Below, one piece after another: positions 12,730-23,845 of a stretch of DNA of 64,000 bases; positions within the stretch are counted from its first letter, which is position 1, and the number at the start of each line of letters is the position of its first letter. The position numbers and the translations under genes are program-made. This stretch comes from Pogonophryne albipinna (Eukaryota; Chordata; Actinopteri; Perciformes; Artedidraconidae). Below the pieces are notes generated by a model, which worked only from the letters and a program-made list of their open reading frames with translations, was not told the DNA's origin and did not search any database. Location of the stretch: positions 38,761,142 through 38,825,141 of the forward strand of contig CM053250.1 in the NCBI GenBank assembly GCA_028583405.1, in the 5' to 3' direction.

Positions 12730-13950
12730 TTATACGTTTAATACATTTAAGTCAAGCTAAGGTACATGTGATGGTAGCTAGTTAGTGCTCTTAACTGTGA
12801 GGCCTCCTCCAACAGCCTAATAACCAGACTATATCATTACAACTAAGTACCAGTTCTAGATCCTTGACTTTAGACAAACAATTCAAAAGACAACATGTAT
12901 TTAAAGACCAATCTTTATTTGAATGTGCCTCTTAACCTGAGATATTAGTTATATGGTAATAGTATTGACAACTCAACAGTTAACTTTATATTTCTTATTG
13001 TCTAAAGCATTTATTATTTTCATTTTCCCCCTCTCATATTCAGTGTGGACGGATTGAGACAGCGTGGTGTCCAGAGAGCTGCTGAGACTTCAGGGAGAAA
13101 CTTCCGTGTGATGGACGTCCTGTCTGTTGGTTTGGAGAGGACTGAGGGTCTTTCCTCAGCGAGGAGGACCAGGCCTGATGGAGGAGCCCATGCTGGGCAC
13201 AGATGATACCAACTGCACAGGCCTAGTCTGTCACTTTATTTGACTAAATGTGTTTATTTATACATTTAATAGGTTTACACCTTCTGTCCATATGTGCTTT
13301 TTATTTAAAACATTTTTGATTAACTTTTGGTTCACATTTCAATAAATTGTATTTGTATTTGCACTCCTTTCGTCCATTATTCTTACTGAAAATGTTAGAT
13401 TACACATTCACATCTGACTGAAGATTAGCCCCATTTATTTGTGACGTGGCAAACTCTGCGGAACAAGGCACAGGTGATGTGAAGCTCATAAAGCGAGGCA
13501 AATAGAAATAATCAGCTGATGGAGTGTAGATGTGGAAATAGGTGCATTCGATCAGCTGACTGTGTTTTTCGCCACACTTTATAAGCCTGACAATAACCAC
13601 ACCTTCACAAACAAATGATGGTCCTGATAGACTACACAAAGATTCGGTGTGCAGATCTTTGTTTTCACAATAAAAGTGTCGTTTATTAGTGAATGTCCTG
13701 TACAGAGGCCTGTACTACGAATCCAGTTCAACATACCCTGGATATGTTTGAGTTACTCGGCTTACCTAATCCAAAACAAACGCGCTCTCGTTTATGATAT
13801 CACTGCCTCATCTAAGACACGAGTGGATCTGACTTTAATTACATTTGACTCGAGTGTTTCCTCAACTTAATGTGTTGCTTAAATGCAGGCATTAAGTTAC
13901 ATGTTCACGTTCTACATCCACAATTAGTCGGTTTCACAAGTGTAATGGAA

Positions 13951-14001
13951 ATCAAATACATAGTAAGCATTGGTATTACCAATGCTTACTATTTATTTGA
14001 T
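13951..14001. repeat. Near-perfect 25-bp inverted repeat, 1-nt centre
   Basis: ATCAAATACATAGTAAGC..GGTA at 13951-13975 is the reverse complement of 13977-14001 with a single mismatch. It would form a cruciform or a tight RNA hairpin. The surroundings (from GAGGCCTGTACTACGAATCC near 13704) look like a DNA-transposon relic, so a MITE core is the likeliest source. Confidence 0.85.
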
Positions 14002-14135
14002 ACCAATTTGGTAATACAATTAATAAAAACAACAAGGTTTGCGTTCGTTCTTCAGATATGACTGTGACGTTAACGAGTAAGCTCAATAATGAACTCCAGC
14101 TCAACCAACCATATTGTAATATCTAAGTAATCATC

Positions 14136-14509
14136 AAGTTTGAGAAACCGGCTCGAGAAACACTTTTTGTTATATTCCATGGAATGCTCTTAACATCCCG
14201 GTAGCAATGAATATCTTAAGTGCTTTGAAAAAAAATCCATACAAAAAATGTCATCTGTGGAAGCCGTAGTACTGTAAAAAGCACGACCAATCATTTTAGC
14301 CGGCCCGGCTAAAATAACTGGATGGCCTACCTGCCTGTCAGCCTTCCATCTGTGCACAAACTTATCTCGTGCCCTCATTGGTCATGTGCGCGTTCATGTG
14401 TGTTGGAGGAGGGTTTCTGTAAGGAAGTAGCAGATTTCTTCCGGCTGTGTATTTTCAAATTCTAGCGCACTCGAGCTGGTTTCTCCAAAATGACCTACCC
14501 CACCTTTAA
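14136..14509 (+). mobile_element. TTAA-flanked MITE, family A, copy 3 (left end lost)
   Basis: Starts at AAGTTTGAGAAACCGGCTCG, lacking the first ~17 bases of the family end, and finishes with CCTACCCCACCTTTAA. The body matches copy 2 closely. Confidence 0.85.
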
Positions 14510-15099
14510 TAATTGTAATATACACACATCTTATAGTGAGGTTAATTTCACATACACTATGCTGCTCTTCAACACTACTTTGACGTTACAGGGTTCATAC
14601 ACTTTTTCACCAATGATTTTCAATGACTTCTCAATGACCTTTACCCAATTTTCCATGACCAAAAAAAAAATACCACTGAAAAATGTTTATTTGAACATGG
14701 AACAGGAAAATAAGGTCTGCATATGAAACATGTTGTTTCTATCTAAAACAAATCAAATAGAAGGCTTACTAGCTTCTACACGCTTAAAGCAACTGTAGTC
14801 AGGGATGCAAACTCATCAGGTATGAAAAAGGTGACAAGCATCCGAGCCCCCCGACCCCACAGAATATCGGCTTTAAAATGAGGAATAACAGAGGATTTTA
14901 GCAGTCAGAACAACTAAAGCAGCAGGTAATAATAACAGAAACGCCAAAGAGTCACATCTAATAGAAATATATAAAAGCATTTATTTTAATTGTGTAGCAG
15001 TCAGTTTATAATTTTAGCAGCACTGTTGAGCATTTTGAAAATTTATTTTCATGCCTCTGTGCAAGGCTTAGACTTTCTATCTGTATAGCCACTGGTAAC

Positions 15100-15740
15100 T
15101 AAGTTCATAAACTCAAGTAGTATACTTGGGTACAATTTTGAGATACTTGTACTTTATTAAGTATTTCAATGTTTTGCTACTTTGTTCTTCTACTCCTCTT
15201 CAGTTCAGAGGTAAATGGTGTACTTCTACTCCACTACATGTATTTAATACCTTTAGTTACTTCACAGATGTGGATGAATGATGAAAAATCTAATCAAGTG
15301 TTAAATGAGACTTTAGTTCCACCTGGAGTAAATCCACAAGCTACCCTGCAGTATACAAAGTCATTCAAACTAGCTGCACCTTCACCAGCTTTGAGAACAC
15401 TTTGATCAATCATTATAAAACATATCATACTGTATATATTATTCTGAAATGGACCAATCTGCACAATCACTACTTTTACTGTCGCTGCTTTCACTATATT
15501 TTGATGATAATACTTTTCTACTTTTACTTGAGGAATATTTTGAATACAGGACTTTTACTGAAACAGAGTATTCCTACACTCTGGTACTTCTACTTTTACT
15601 CAAGTACAAGATCTGAGTACTTCTACTTTTACTCAAGAACTGAGTACTTTTACTTTTATTAAGTACAAGATCTGAGTACTTCTACTAAAGTACAAGATCT
15701 GAGTACTTCTACTCTAGTACAATATCTATAGTTATACCAC
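15100..15740. mobile_element. Tol2-like hAT-type AGTAC-rich sequence
   Basis: Repeated AAGTACTTGAGTA / TACTTTTACTCAAGTAC words, with a ~35-bp unit containing CAAGATCTGAGTACTTCTAC repeated about four times at 15590-15730, as in the subterminal regions of Tol2-like hAT elements. It ends near ATACCACCTCCG, a degraded form of a CAGAGGTGG terminus. No transposase frame. Confidence 0.5.
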
Positions 15741-15816
15741 CTCCGTTTATAGCCTATGAAAAAAACTATTAGAAAACGAAGGCTAAAGCTAACATTAGCA
15801 GATAGTGACAATGTAT

Positions 15817-15847
15817 GCTAGCTAGCTAGCTAGCTAGCTAGCTAGTT
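15817..15847. repeat. (CTAG)n tetranucleotide run
   Basis: Seven or so self-complementary GCTA/CTAG units immediately left of the hAT element at 15850; the element's target duplicate CTAGTTAG is its last part. Confidence 0.9.
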
Positions 15848-15849
15848 AG

Positions 15850-16529
15850 CAGAGATGGGGTCGTTACTAAAGTAATGTAATATATTACATATTACATATT
15901 ACTTTTTAAAAAAGTAATATATTACACTACTTCGTTACTCTCTACATAAAGTAATTCGTTACTTTACTCGTTACTTTACTCGCAGGGCCGGCCCGCCCCT
16001 CCCTACAGGCAGATCACGCAGACTGCTAAAGTTTCAAATGTTCTCTTTAGTTCAGTTTCCATTGTCGCATAAGACTGATCCAGATCCTGAATGTTTTCCT
16101 ATCTGACCATGGCTGTCCTCTGTCTCCTGCTATCTGTATTTTGCGCAGTATATATCTGCTCACGCTGTTGCGTCGGCGTGTTCTCCTGCGTCTTGCCATG
16201 TGTCGCACTGGAACACACCGCAAAGACTTCAGCCGAGCACGTACGAACTGCGCATGCGTGAGTGGCAATAACTCTCCTTACCAGCAGGCGGTGGTAGTGT
16301 GTATTCGTCATTCAAAACAGGCAACAACCGGAAGACAGAGAAGAAGAACAGACTACGTGATATAAACAAACAACAAATAGCGTGTGCATTAGCTTCACCT
16401 TAGCATGTGTTCTTTGCAGGTGTTTGTTGAGGTTTGACGTGGTGTTTACAGCAGTGGATAACCGCTTCTGGCCTGGACACAGTTTGCACCTCACCGTCAC
16501 ATTCTTGTAACGCGTTACACCCAACTCTG
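15850..16529 (-). mobile_element. hAT element with BED-type zinc-finger exon
   Basis: Ends CAGAGATGGGGTCGTTAC and, inverted, CAGAGTTGGGTGTAACGCGTTAC. Flanking octamers CTAGTTAG and CTAGCGAG match at 6 of 8 positions. The 680 bp has lost most of the transposase. The minus-strand frame in its last 220 bp encodes a BED finger (see separate entry). Confidence 0.75.
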
Positions 16530-16542
16530 CTAGCGAGCTCAA
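16312..16542 (-). pseudogene. BED zinc-finger N-terminus of a hAT transposase (remnant)
   Basis: 76-codon frame that reads in from the element terminus. VRCKLCPG, about 17 residues later NLNKHLQRTH: Cys-x2-Cys and His-x4-His at the spacing of BED fingers, which bind DNA at the N terminus of hAT transposases. The remainder of the catalytic protein is missing after this exon. The first few residues come from the terminal repeat and flank and are probably not part of an original start. Confidence 0.65.
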
Positions 16543-16827
16543 CGATTCCTTAAATTATATTGCGACAGAAAAACTTTTCAGTTCACATCACGCTCTGCCG
16601 CTCTGCTCTGAACATCTGAACGGCCCGTTCTAACAGCTGTTCACCAGAGGTGCAGTCTGTGCCACAGTGACTCCGCACAGTTAACGAACGCACCGTAGAT
16701 AATGTAGCTGACCCTCATCCCGGAGCAGCAGAGTTCAGCCGGCCCGACAGGCAGGAAGACACGAGCACACAGCTTGCGCTTCATATATTAAAAAAATAAC
16801 ACCATGCGCGTCATGATGGCACATAAC

Positions 16828-19530
16828 AATCAATCACTCAATGTTTATTTATTTAGCCCAATATCACAAATGTTACATTTGTCTCAGTGGTCTTCACAGT
16901 TTGTACAGAATATCAGTATGACAATATGACACCCTCTGTCCTTAGACCCTCACATCGTACAAGGAAAAACTTCCGGAGAAAACCCACAGTTTAAAGGGAA
17001 AAATGGGAGAAACCTCAGGGAGAGCAACAGAGGAGGGATCCCTCTCCCAGGACGGACAGACGTGCAATAGATGCCATGTAAAAATCGAAGATATAATACA
17101 TTTGCGACATAGGTAGTCCAAATGTTTGGAAATGCATGTGTGTATAATAGGAAGATGAATCCACGAGGATATCCATCCAGGACCTATGATCCAGGACCAC
17201 AGCCACGACTCAAGATCCAGGGCTCGCGATCCAGGACACAGGACCGCAGGATCATCCATGACTCCGGATCCCGGCGTATATATAGACACCAAAAAGAAAG
17301 AAATTTGGGGAAGCTGGGTTAATCGGAACATGAGAGTACACAGGTATAGACAGAGAGAAGGAAAAAGTAAGATATCCCCCGACAAACTAAGCCTATATCC
17401 ACAAAACTAACTATAAGCTTTATCAAAAAGGAAGGTCTTAAGCGCACTCTTAAAAACGGATAGGGTGTCTGCCGCCCGAACATAAACTGGAAGCTGATTC
17501 CACAAATGTGGAGCTTGATAAGAAAAGGCTCTGGCTCCCATTGTACTTTTAGAGACTCTAGGAACAACCAACAACCCTGCATTCTTGGAACGCAATGCCC
17601 TAGTAGGACAGTAGGGTATAATGAGTTCTTTAAGGTAAGATGGCACCTGCCCATTAAGGGCTTTGTAGGCGAGAAGAAGAATTTTAAATTATATCCTGTG
17701 TTCTATAGGGAGCCAGTGTAAAGCAGCCAGAACAGGAGTAATGTGGTCCCTTTTCCTAACTCTGGTTAGTACACGAGCTGCAGCATTTTGAATCAGCTGA
17801 AGCGACTTGACTGACTTCTTGGTACACCCTGATAATAAGGAGTTACAATAATCCAGCCTTGAAGTAACAAATGCATGGACTAGTTTCTCTGCATCGTTTT
17901 GAGGCAAGATATGCCTGATTTTTGCAATGTTACGTAGATGGAAGTAGGCAGTCCTTGAAATTGATTTTATGTGGGCGTTAAAGGATAAATCCTGATCAAA
18001 TATAACACCAAGATTCCTTACAGTCTCACTGGAGGCCAAATTAATGCCATCCATAGTTAGTATATCTTTAGTTTGTTTCGTAGATTCTTCGGACCGAGTA
18101 CAATAACTTCAGTTTTGGTCGTGTTTAACATCAAAAAGTTTAAGGTCATCCACGTTTTTAAGTCCTTGAGGCAGTCTTGAATTTTATTTAGATGATTAAT
18201 TTCATCAGGCTTGATTGATAAATATAGTTGAGTATCATCCGCATAACAATGAAAGTTTACAGAATGATTCCTTATAATATTGCCTAACGGAAGCATATAT
18301 AATGTGAACAAAATAGGTCCGAGCACTGAGCCCTGTGGCACTCCATGGCTAACTTTGGTTCGCGTGGAAGATTCATCGTTGACACGTACAAACTGTGAGC
18401 GTTCAGATAGATAGGACCTAAACCAGCCTAAAGCAGTTCCCTGTATGCCAACTAAGTGCTCTAGTCTTTGCAATAGGATATCATGGTCGATAGTATCAAA
18501 TGCAGCACTGAGATCGAGCAAAACAAGAATAGAGACAAGTCCCTTGTCTGAGGCTATTAGAATGTCATTTGTGACTTTAACCAGAGCTGTCTCTGTGCTA
18601 TGATGTGTTCTAAAGCCAGACTGAAAATCTTCAAATAAATCATTGTTTTTTAAGTAATCACACAGCTGTTTTGCGACTGCTTTCTCAAGAATTTTTGAGA
18701 GGAACGGAAGATTAGAAATAGGTCTATAGTTGGCTAAAACCTCTGGATCGAGGTTGTGCTTTTTAAGAAGCGGTTTTATCACTGCTACTTTGAATGATTG
18801 TGGAACATAGCCTGATAATAAAGACATATTCATAATATTTAATAAAGAAGTGCTAATTAATGGAAAAACTTCCTTCAACATCTTAGTTGGAATCGGGTCT
18901 AAGATACACGTTGATGGTTTAGAAGAGAGAATCATTGAATTTAATTGTTCAAGGTTTATGGCTGAAAAGCATTCTAGTTTACTATCTAGTGTAATATTAG
19001 AACTTACGTTTCCGGGAGCTGTTGATAACACTATACTGGTCAAAGGCAAGAGGTCATTAATTTTGTTTCTAAGAGCAACAATTTTATCGTTAAAAAAGCA
19101 CATCAAATCATTACTACTGAGTGCTATGGGAATAGAAGGCTCAATCGAGCTATGGCTCTCTGTCAGCCTGGCTACAGTGCTGAAAAGAAATCTTGCATTA
19201 TTCTTATTCTCATCTATTAATGAAGAGTAGTAGGCTGCTCTTGCTTTACGCAGTGCTTTCTTATATTCATTGAGAGTAATATGCCAAATTAAACGAGATT
19301 CTTCAAGTTTAGTGGAAAGCCATATCCTTTCAAGTTGTCTCGACTTTTGCTTTATTTTGCGGGTTTCGGCATTATGCCATGGAGCTAATCTATGTTGTTT
19401 TATTTTCTTCTTTTTCAAAGGAGCAACATAGTCTAATTTTATTCGCAGCGCATCTGTAGCACTAACAGCTCGCGACCGCAGATTATTTCGGCGATTAGAT
19501 AAAATGTAAATTATATTTGACGCAACTTTA
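16828..19530 (-). mobile_element. 5'-truncated L2/CR1-type LINE
   Basis: Reads on the minus strand from about 19530 (junction with hAT terminus) to a 3' end with GGGCTATATAAATAAACATTG-type sequence and a TTGATTG tail at 16828-16841. It contains reverse transcriptase and C-terminal region, then a 3' UTR with GATCCAGGAC-like words at 17160-17270. The endonuclease domain is absent, the usual result of incomplete reverse transcription. Confidence 0.88.
17407..19530 (-). pseudogene. LINE ORF2 reverse transcriptase, frameshifted
   Basis: RT motifs in order: [48 protein letters not shown] and YADDTQLY (the YADD catalytic pair), typical of the L2/CR1 group. The first frame ends at 18057; near 18080-18095 the expected continuation ([20 protein letters not shown]) is in another frame, so one small indel is present. 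That second frame runs to 17689, where HRI-stop-FKILLL shows a single codon changed to TAA (probably from CAA). The same frame then continues to SALKTFLFDKAYS at 17407. Only one indel and one nonsense change suggest a fairly young copy. The 5' end is missing; the residues before about [11 protein letters not shown] derive from the neighbouring hAT terminus, making a chimeric open frame. Confidence 0.88.
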
Positions 19531-19956
19531 GTTACATTTCCATGACTTTTCCAAAACTTTGGGAAAAATATTGTTTTCCATAACTTTTCCAGGGCCTGGA
19601 ATTTGCATTTTGAATTTCCATGACTTTTCCAGGTTTTCAATGACCGTACAAACCCTGCGTTAGCTTGTCTACATACTAGAGCATAGTGAATTTAAATTAA
19701 CCTTAGATATGCATAAAGTTACCTACATACTAAAATATCTCTCTAAGTTACAAGGATGACCTTATTTTACCAACCTCAAACAGAAACCGGTTGTTCTACA
19801 GTATTATCCCACTTAACGCTTAACACTTCTCTATTTCGTTTTAAGTTGGAGGCTACGATTAGCATCGTTAGCACCTGTAGCTAGCTACCACTCGCTTACA
19901 TGCTAACCCCAGCCTTAACATTCATTACGTAGCTGATTAAAATCATAAACACACAA

Positions 19957-20029
19957 ATCAATCAATTAATGTTTATTTATATAGCCCAATATCACAAATG
20001 TTACATTTGTCTCAGTGGTCTTCACAGTT
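19957..20029 (-). mobile_element. Very short 3' end of the same L2-type LINE family
   Basis: Seventy-three bases matching the last part of the LINE at 16828 (ATCACAAATGTTACATTTGT, CAGTGGTCTTCACAG), with its own TCAATCAAT tail. It is abutted by another copy at 20041. Confidence 0.85.
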
Positions 20030-20040
20030 TAAATAAATAA

Positions 20041-20505
20041 ATAAATCAATCAATCAATCAATCAATGTTTATTTATATAGCCCAATATCACAAATGTTAC
20101 ATTTGTCTCAGTGGACTTCACAGTTTGTACAAAATATCAGTATGACAATACGACACCCTCTGTCCTTAGACCCTCACATCGTACAAGGAAAAACTTCCGA
20201 AGAAAACCCACAGTTTTAAAGGGAAAAATGGGAGAAACCTCAGGGAGAGCAACAGAGGAGGGATCCCTCTCCCAGGACGGACAGACGTGCAATAGATGCC
20301 GTGTGTAAATTGAAAAGATAATACATTTGCAACATAGGTAGTCCAAATGTTTGGAAATGCATGTTTGTATAATAGGAAGATGAATCCACGAGGATATCCA
20401 TCCAGGACCTATGATCCATGACCACAGCCACGACTCAAGATCCAGGGCTCGCGATGCAGGACACAGGACCGCAGGATCATCCATGACTCCGGATCCCAGC
20501 GTATA
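20041..20505 (-). mobile_element. 3' end of the same L2-type LINE family, about 460 bp
   Basis: Starts with ATCAATCAATCAATCAATG tail and matches 16833-17275 nearly base for base, ending at CCGGATCCCAGCGTATA. It covers only 3' UTR sequence; severe 5' truncation. Confidence 0.88.
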
Positions 20506-20829
20506 ATAAAGTACTCTAATTTCCCTTACCGCAAAACCGCATTCATGCACCGTCTGTTTTAACCGCAGAGCGAGTCACAATAGTCCGAAGAATGAAGAAC
20601 AAACAAACACGGCAGAGTTCAAGTTATGTTCCCCAGATGAGCTGAGCAGGCATAGTCCCTGTAGCTTCACGGAGCAGCTAGCAGAGAGACAAGAAGCTTA
20701 CAGCAGCAGTCACTGGACAGAGCTGTCACTCAATGTGACCACGCCCTAATTTATGCATAACTTTAAGACTGAATATTAATTAAACAGATGAGTTGAGAAA
20801 AAATTCACCCCCCAATCCATAGTCATGAA

Positions 20830-21020
20830 GGGGGAATCTAACTATACAGAGAATATGGTTTTTTGAACCGCGATGTCAACATGTTTATTTCTGCTGTAAA
20901 GTTGGGCATTTTAACATGGGGGTCTATGGAAATTGCTCCCTTCTGCAGACTGCTCCTACTGGCCACTAGATGAACTGCAGTTTGAGGCACTTCCTTATTG
21001 GCCTCCTGGCTCTGCCCCAG
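20830..21020. repeat. Interspersed fish repeat fragment (unclassified)
   Basis: Contains GGGCATTTTAACATGGGGG and CTACTGGCCACTAGATGAAC, words I recall from an abundant fish DNA-transposon-like repeat. Boundaries unclear. Confidence 0.4.
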
Positions 21021-22258
21021 AGTTTGCCGCTTGATATCAATATATATCAATAATTTATTTACAAAAGCACAAATAAGTAAAGACACCCACGCAGCAGAGT
21101 GAGAGAGCCAGAAGAATCTCATAGGCCGTCTTTCAGCAGGCTGTACCGGGCCCACCCCACTGGAACCTGCAACAGGAAGCACAGAGCCAGGACAGAACCC
21201 CTAGTGGTGTGGAGGGGTCATCACACTTTGAAAAGATGTTGCTTCACTCAAACTTTGTGTGATCCAAAGTGTTTTACACTGCTGCATATTTCTCTTCTGA
21301 CTTATTATGCCTGCTCCACTGAATAGCATTGGGCTGGGCAGCAGACGCCTCTGATGGGATGCATTCTTCAGCAGGTGTGTACAGGCATCCAAATGTCCAA
21401 CGTGGAGATGTGTTGAATATCAAATGTGAGGAAACGTATACAAAAAGAAAAGATGCAATAGACAAAAGGCAGCATTACAATCAAAAGGAGTCTGAAACGT
21501 ATAGAAGTTGTGGAAGAAAGATAAATTGTTGGGTGACTTTGCCCTGCAGGTGTGACAGGGGAAGTTCAGCTTATCAGATTGATGGAGACTGTCTCGCTGT
21601 GGGGCGAGGGTGGGGGAGATTGAGGGAGAGAGAGAGTGGGTTTGGCAGAAAAGTGTCTGTCTCCTCCTCCTGATACCTGCCTCCATGTCTGAGATGATAT
21701 GGAAGATAATATTGATAATATTAAACGCAATAACTGTGTCTCCAGCTCCCCTCCCTCGCCTCAGCCCCTGCAGGATAAAATCAATGTGCCATTCAATGTG
21801 ATTTATAGCTGAAAATAATGGCACTGTTTAGGCAGGGGAGGTGTGTGTGTGTGTGTGTGTGTGTGGTATCTTGTGGTGTACAGTATGAGCGTTTGCATGT
21901 AGACGAGGTTGAAAGGTGGACGTGACGTGAAGATGGATTGTGTGTGCTTGTGTCTACTTGTGTGTGTTGATTTATTTGACGATGCAGATCTAATCTCTAA
22001 CTGTTACATTAATAACGGCAGAGTGAGGCCGTCACATGGTCTGGCCGTTTATGGCTGGTATCGATCGGCTGCTATCACTGTTTATCGCAGCGGGAATGCA
22101 AGGGTAAACACGGCCTTTGTGCAGATGGCTGAGGTGTTGTCGGGGGGGGGGGGGGGGCTGAGGACAAGTGGGGGTTTGGGAAGGAGACAGGAGGAAAAGA
22201 GCTGGGAAGAGCAGAGAAGAAGTTAGGACTGCTTTTTAAATATACAGTCTGATGGGGG

Positions 22259-23150
22259 TAGGGATGGGAACCGGTACTAAGTCAGTACCGGTACCTGATT
22301 TGACTGTATTGGTATACCGTTAAGCCGCTGGACAAACGGTGCTGGTATCGGTATATGAATTACGCTACTTCCTTAGTTTAAACAATTCTGGTTGGTTGGG
22401 AACCCTCATCCCGTGTGACGTATCCGGTTTGATTACCACTCTGATTGGCCACTGGGAATGCCACTCGTCATCTCTCCTAACAGCGCTCTTATTATTGTGA
22501 GACTCCCTTGGGCAGACCATAGGGGCAGATGCAACATCTTGCTAGAAACAGCGTCTCAAGGCTTCTTAACATTTAACAACCTATTAATGATGCATACCCA
22601 CTTAACGGTAGAAACTCAGCTAACAGACGGGGGTCTGTTAAGGGGGCCTCATAAGTGCGCACGGTTTCGCCGCTGCGAGGCTCCACTAGCAACCCCCCCC
22701 CCGCCGTCGACGCTTGCAAAACAGAGGGCCTCATCATATAACTTTACGTGGGGCCTCAAGTTGGCCAGGGACGGCCCTGATAAACGCAATAAACTGATTA
22801 TAATGGTTAGCCGACTGGAGCTTCCGGTTTAGGAGGTGCATACGCAGCGTCTCGTTTTAACTGAATAATGGTCATGTTTACATGGATTTATGAACTGCCC
22901 CTAATTACCACCCCCTTCCAGAGACACACTGTCAAACACACTCATACCTGCTTGGTATGACATTGAAAAAGTAAATAAATAAATAAAAATAAATTACAAT
23001 AAAATTACTGTTGTTTAATCTTCACATCTTGTAATCATGTCTATAATTTTGAGCACCAAATTATTGAAAAGTATCGATAAGAGTATCGAAAAATACCGGT
23101 ATTGATAAGCAGTATCTGTATCGATAAAATCCTAACGATATCCATCCCTA
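22259..23150. mobile_element. hAT non-autonomous element with perfect 8-bp target duplication
   Basis: TAGGGATGGGAACCGGTACT at the left, ATCCATCCCTA at the right; the octamer GATGGGGG flanks both sides (22251-22258, 23151-23158). CGGTAC/GGTATCG and TATCGATA words lie under both ends. 892 bp without a recognisable transposase frame. Confidence 0.88.
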
Positions 23151-23756
23151 GATGGGGGTGTAAATGATAAAACCAACACACATAGCGTCACATATTTATA
23201 TTATGCTATAAGAGTTTGTAACATGACTACTGTCTACGTGCCTAGAACTTTTTTTTTTTTTAACTTTCAAAAGCTGCTTTATTCCTAAAATAATTAGTGA
23301 GTCTTTTCTCTTGTCTTGGACATGATGTCATCTAAAAAATAAAGTTAAAGAAATTAACTTCAGAACTTCTGGTGAACAACGTCCTGTTCGCATACAGACT
23401 TTGTTCACCTTCCTCCAAGATATATTTTGTGTTCTCAGCTTGTGAGTCATAGAACACCCATGCTGATGTTTTTTGTGATGAGCTAATATCTGTTTGCGAC
23501 CTAATCAAATGCATTGATTTAAACTTAGTTTTAACATAGTTCCCTCGTACTTTTTCTTGGGATATTCATAGTGAAATGTGTGTTTCCATGGATTCAGCTA
23601 CTGAACCCTTGGCAAGGACAAGGAGAGAGATGTTCTCAGATAGTCTGTGATGTAACTATTCATCTCATCTGAATAATCATGAGTCCTGCTAATAATAGGG
23701 AGGGACCCGCAGTGTGATGGAGCGGCTGATAACAGCTGCACAGTCAAAGTTCAGGG

Positions 23757-23758
<2 letters not shown>

Positions 23759-23843
<85 letters not shown>
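23759..23843. repeat. (AC)n microsatellite
   Basis: About 42 pure CA units about 530 bp before predicted exon 3. Confidence 0.97.

Positions 23844-23845
<2 letters not shown>

Larger units (their letters stand above)
14589..19657. mobile_element. Outer hAT-like element carrying a nest of later insertions
   Basis: Left end CAGGGTTCATACACTTTTTC, right end GACCGTACAAACCCTG, with TTTCCATGAC/ATGACTTTTCC words near both ends. The five bases CGTTA stand directly outside on each side (14584-14588, 19658-19662), consistent with a short target duplication. The interior holds Tol2-like sequence (about 15100-15740), a hAT element with a BED finger (15850-16529) and a truncated LINE (16828-19530). Removing those leaves a few hundred bases of the outer element. 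Confidence 0.6.

Noticed and set aside
14190..14378. 62-codon frame conserved at 24939-25145 (MRARDKFVHRWKADRQVG)
   Set aside because: Similarity is due to both being copies of the same TTAA MITE; the frame extends into terminal sequence and has no homologous domain.
17319..17654. 111-codon minus frame near the LINE end
   Set aside because: It overlaps the true LINE frame (17407-17646, ending FLFDKAYS) in another register.
14589..19657. 8-bp target duplication for the outer hAT-like element
   Set aside because: The immediate octamers TGACGTTA and CGTTAGCT do not match; only the five adjacent bases CGTTA do, so only a 5-bp duplication is claimed.
20137..20550. 137-codon minus frame, similar to 16942-17385
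   Set aside because: Both are the 3' UTR of the same LINE family, not protein-coding.
21420..21824. 134-codon minus frame
   Set aside because: No domain, no splice or start context and a low-complexity Ser/Leu/His mix; considered chance.
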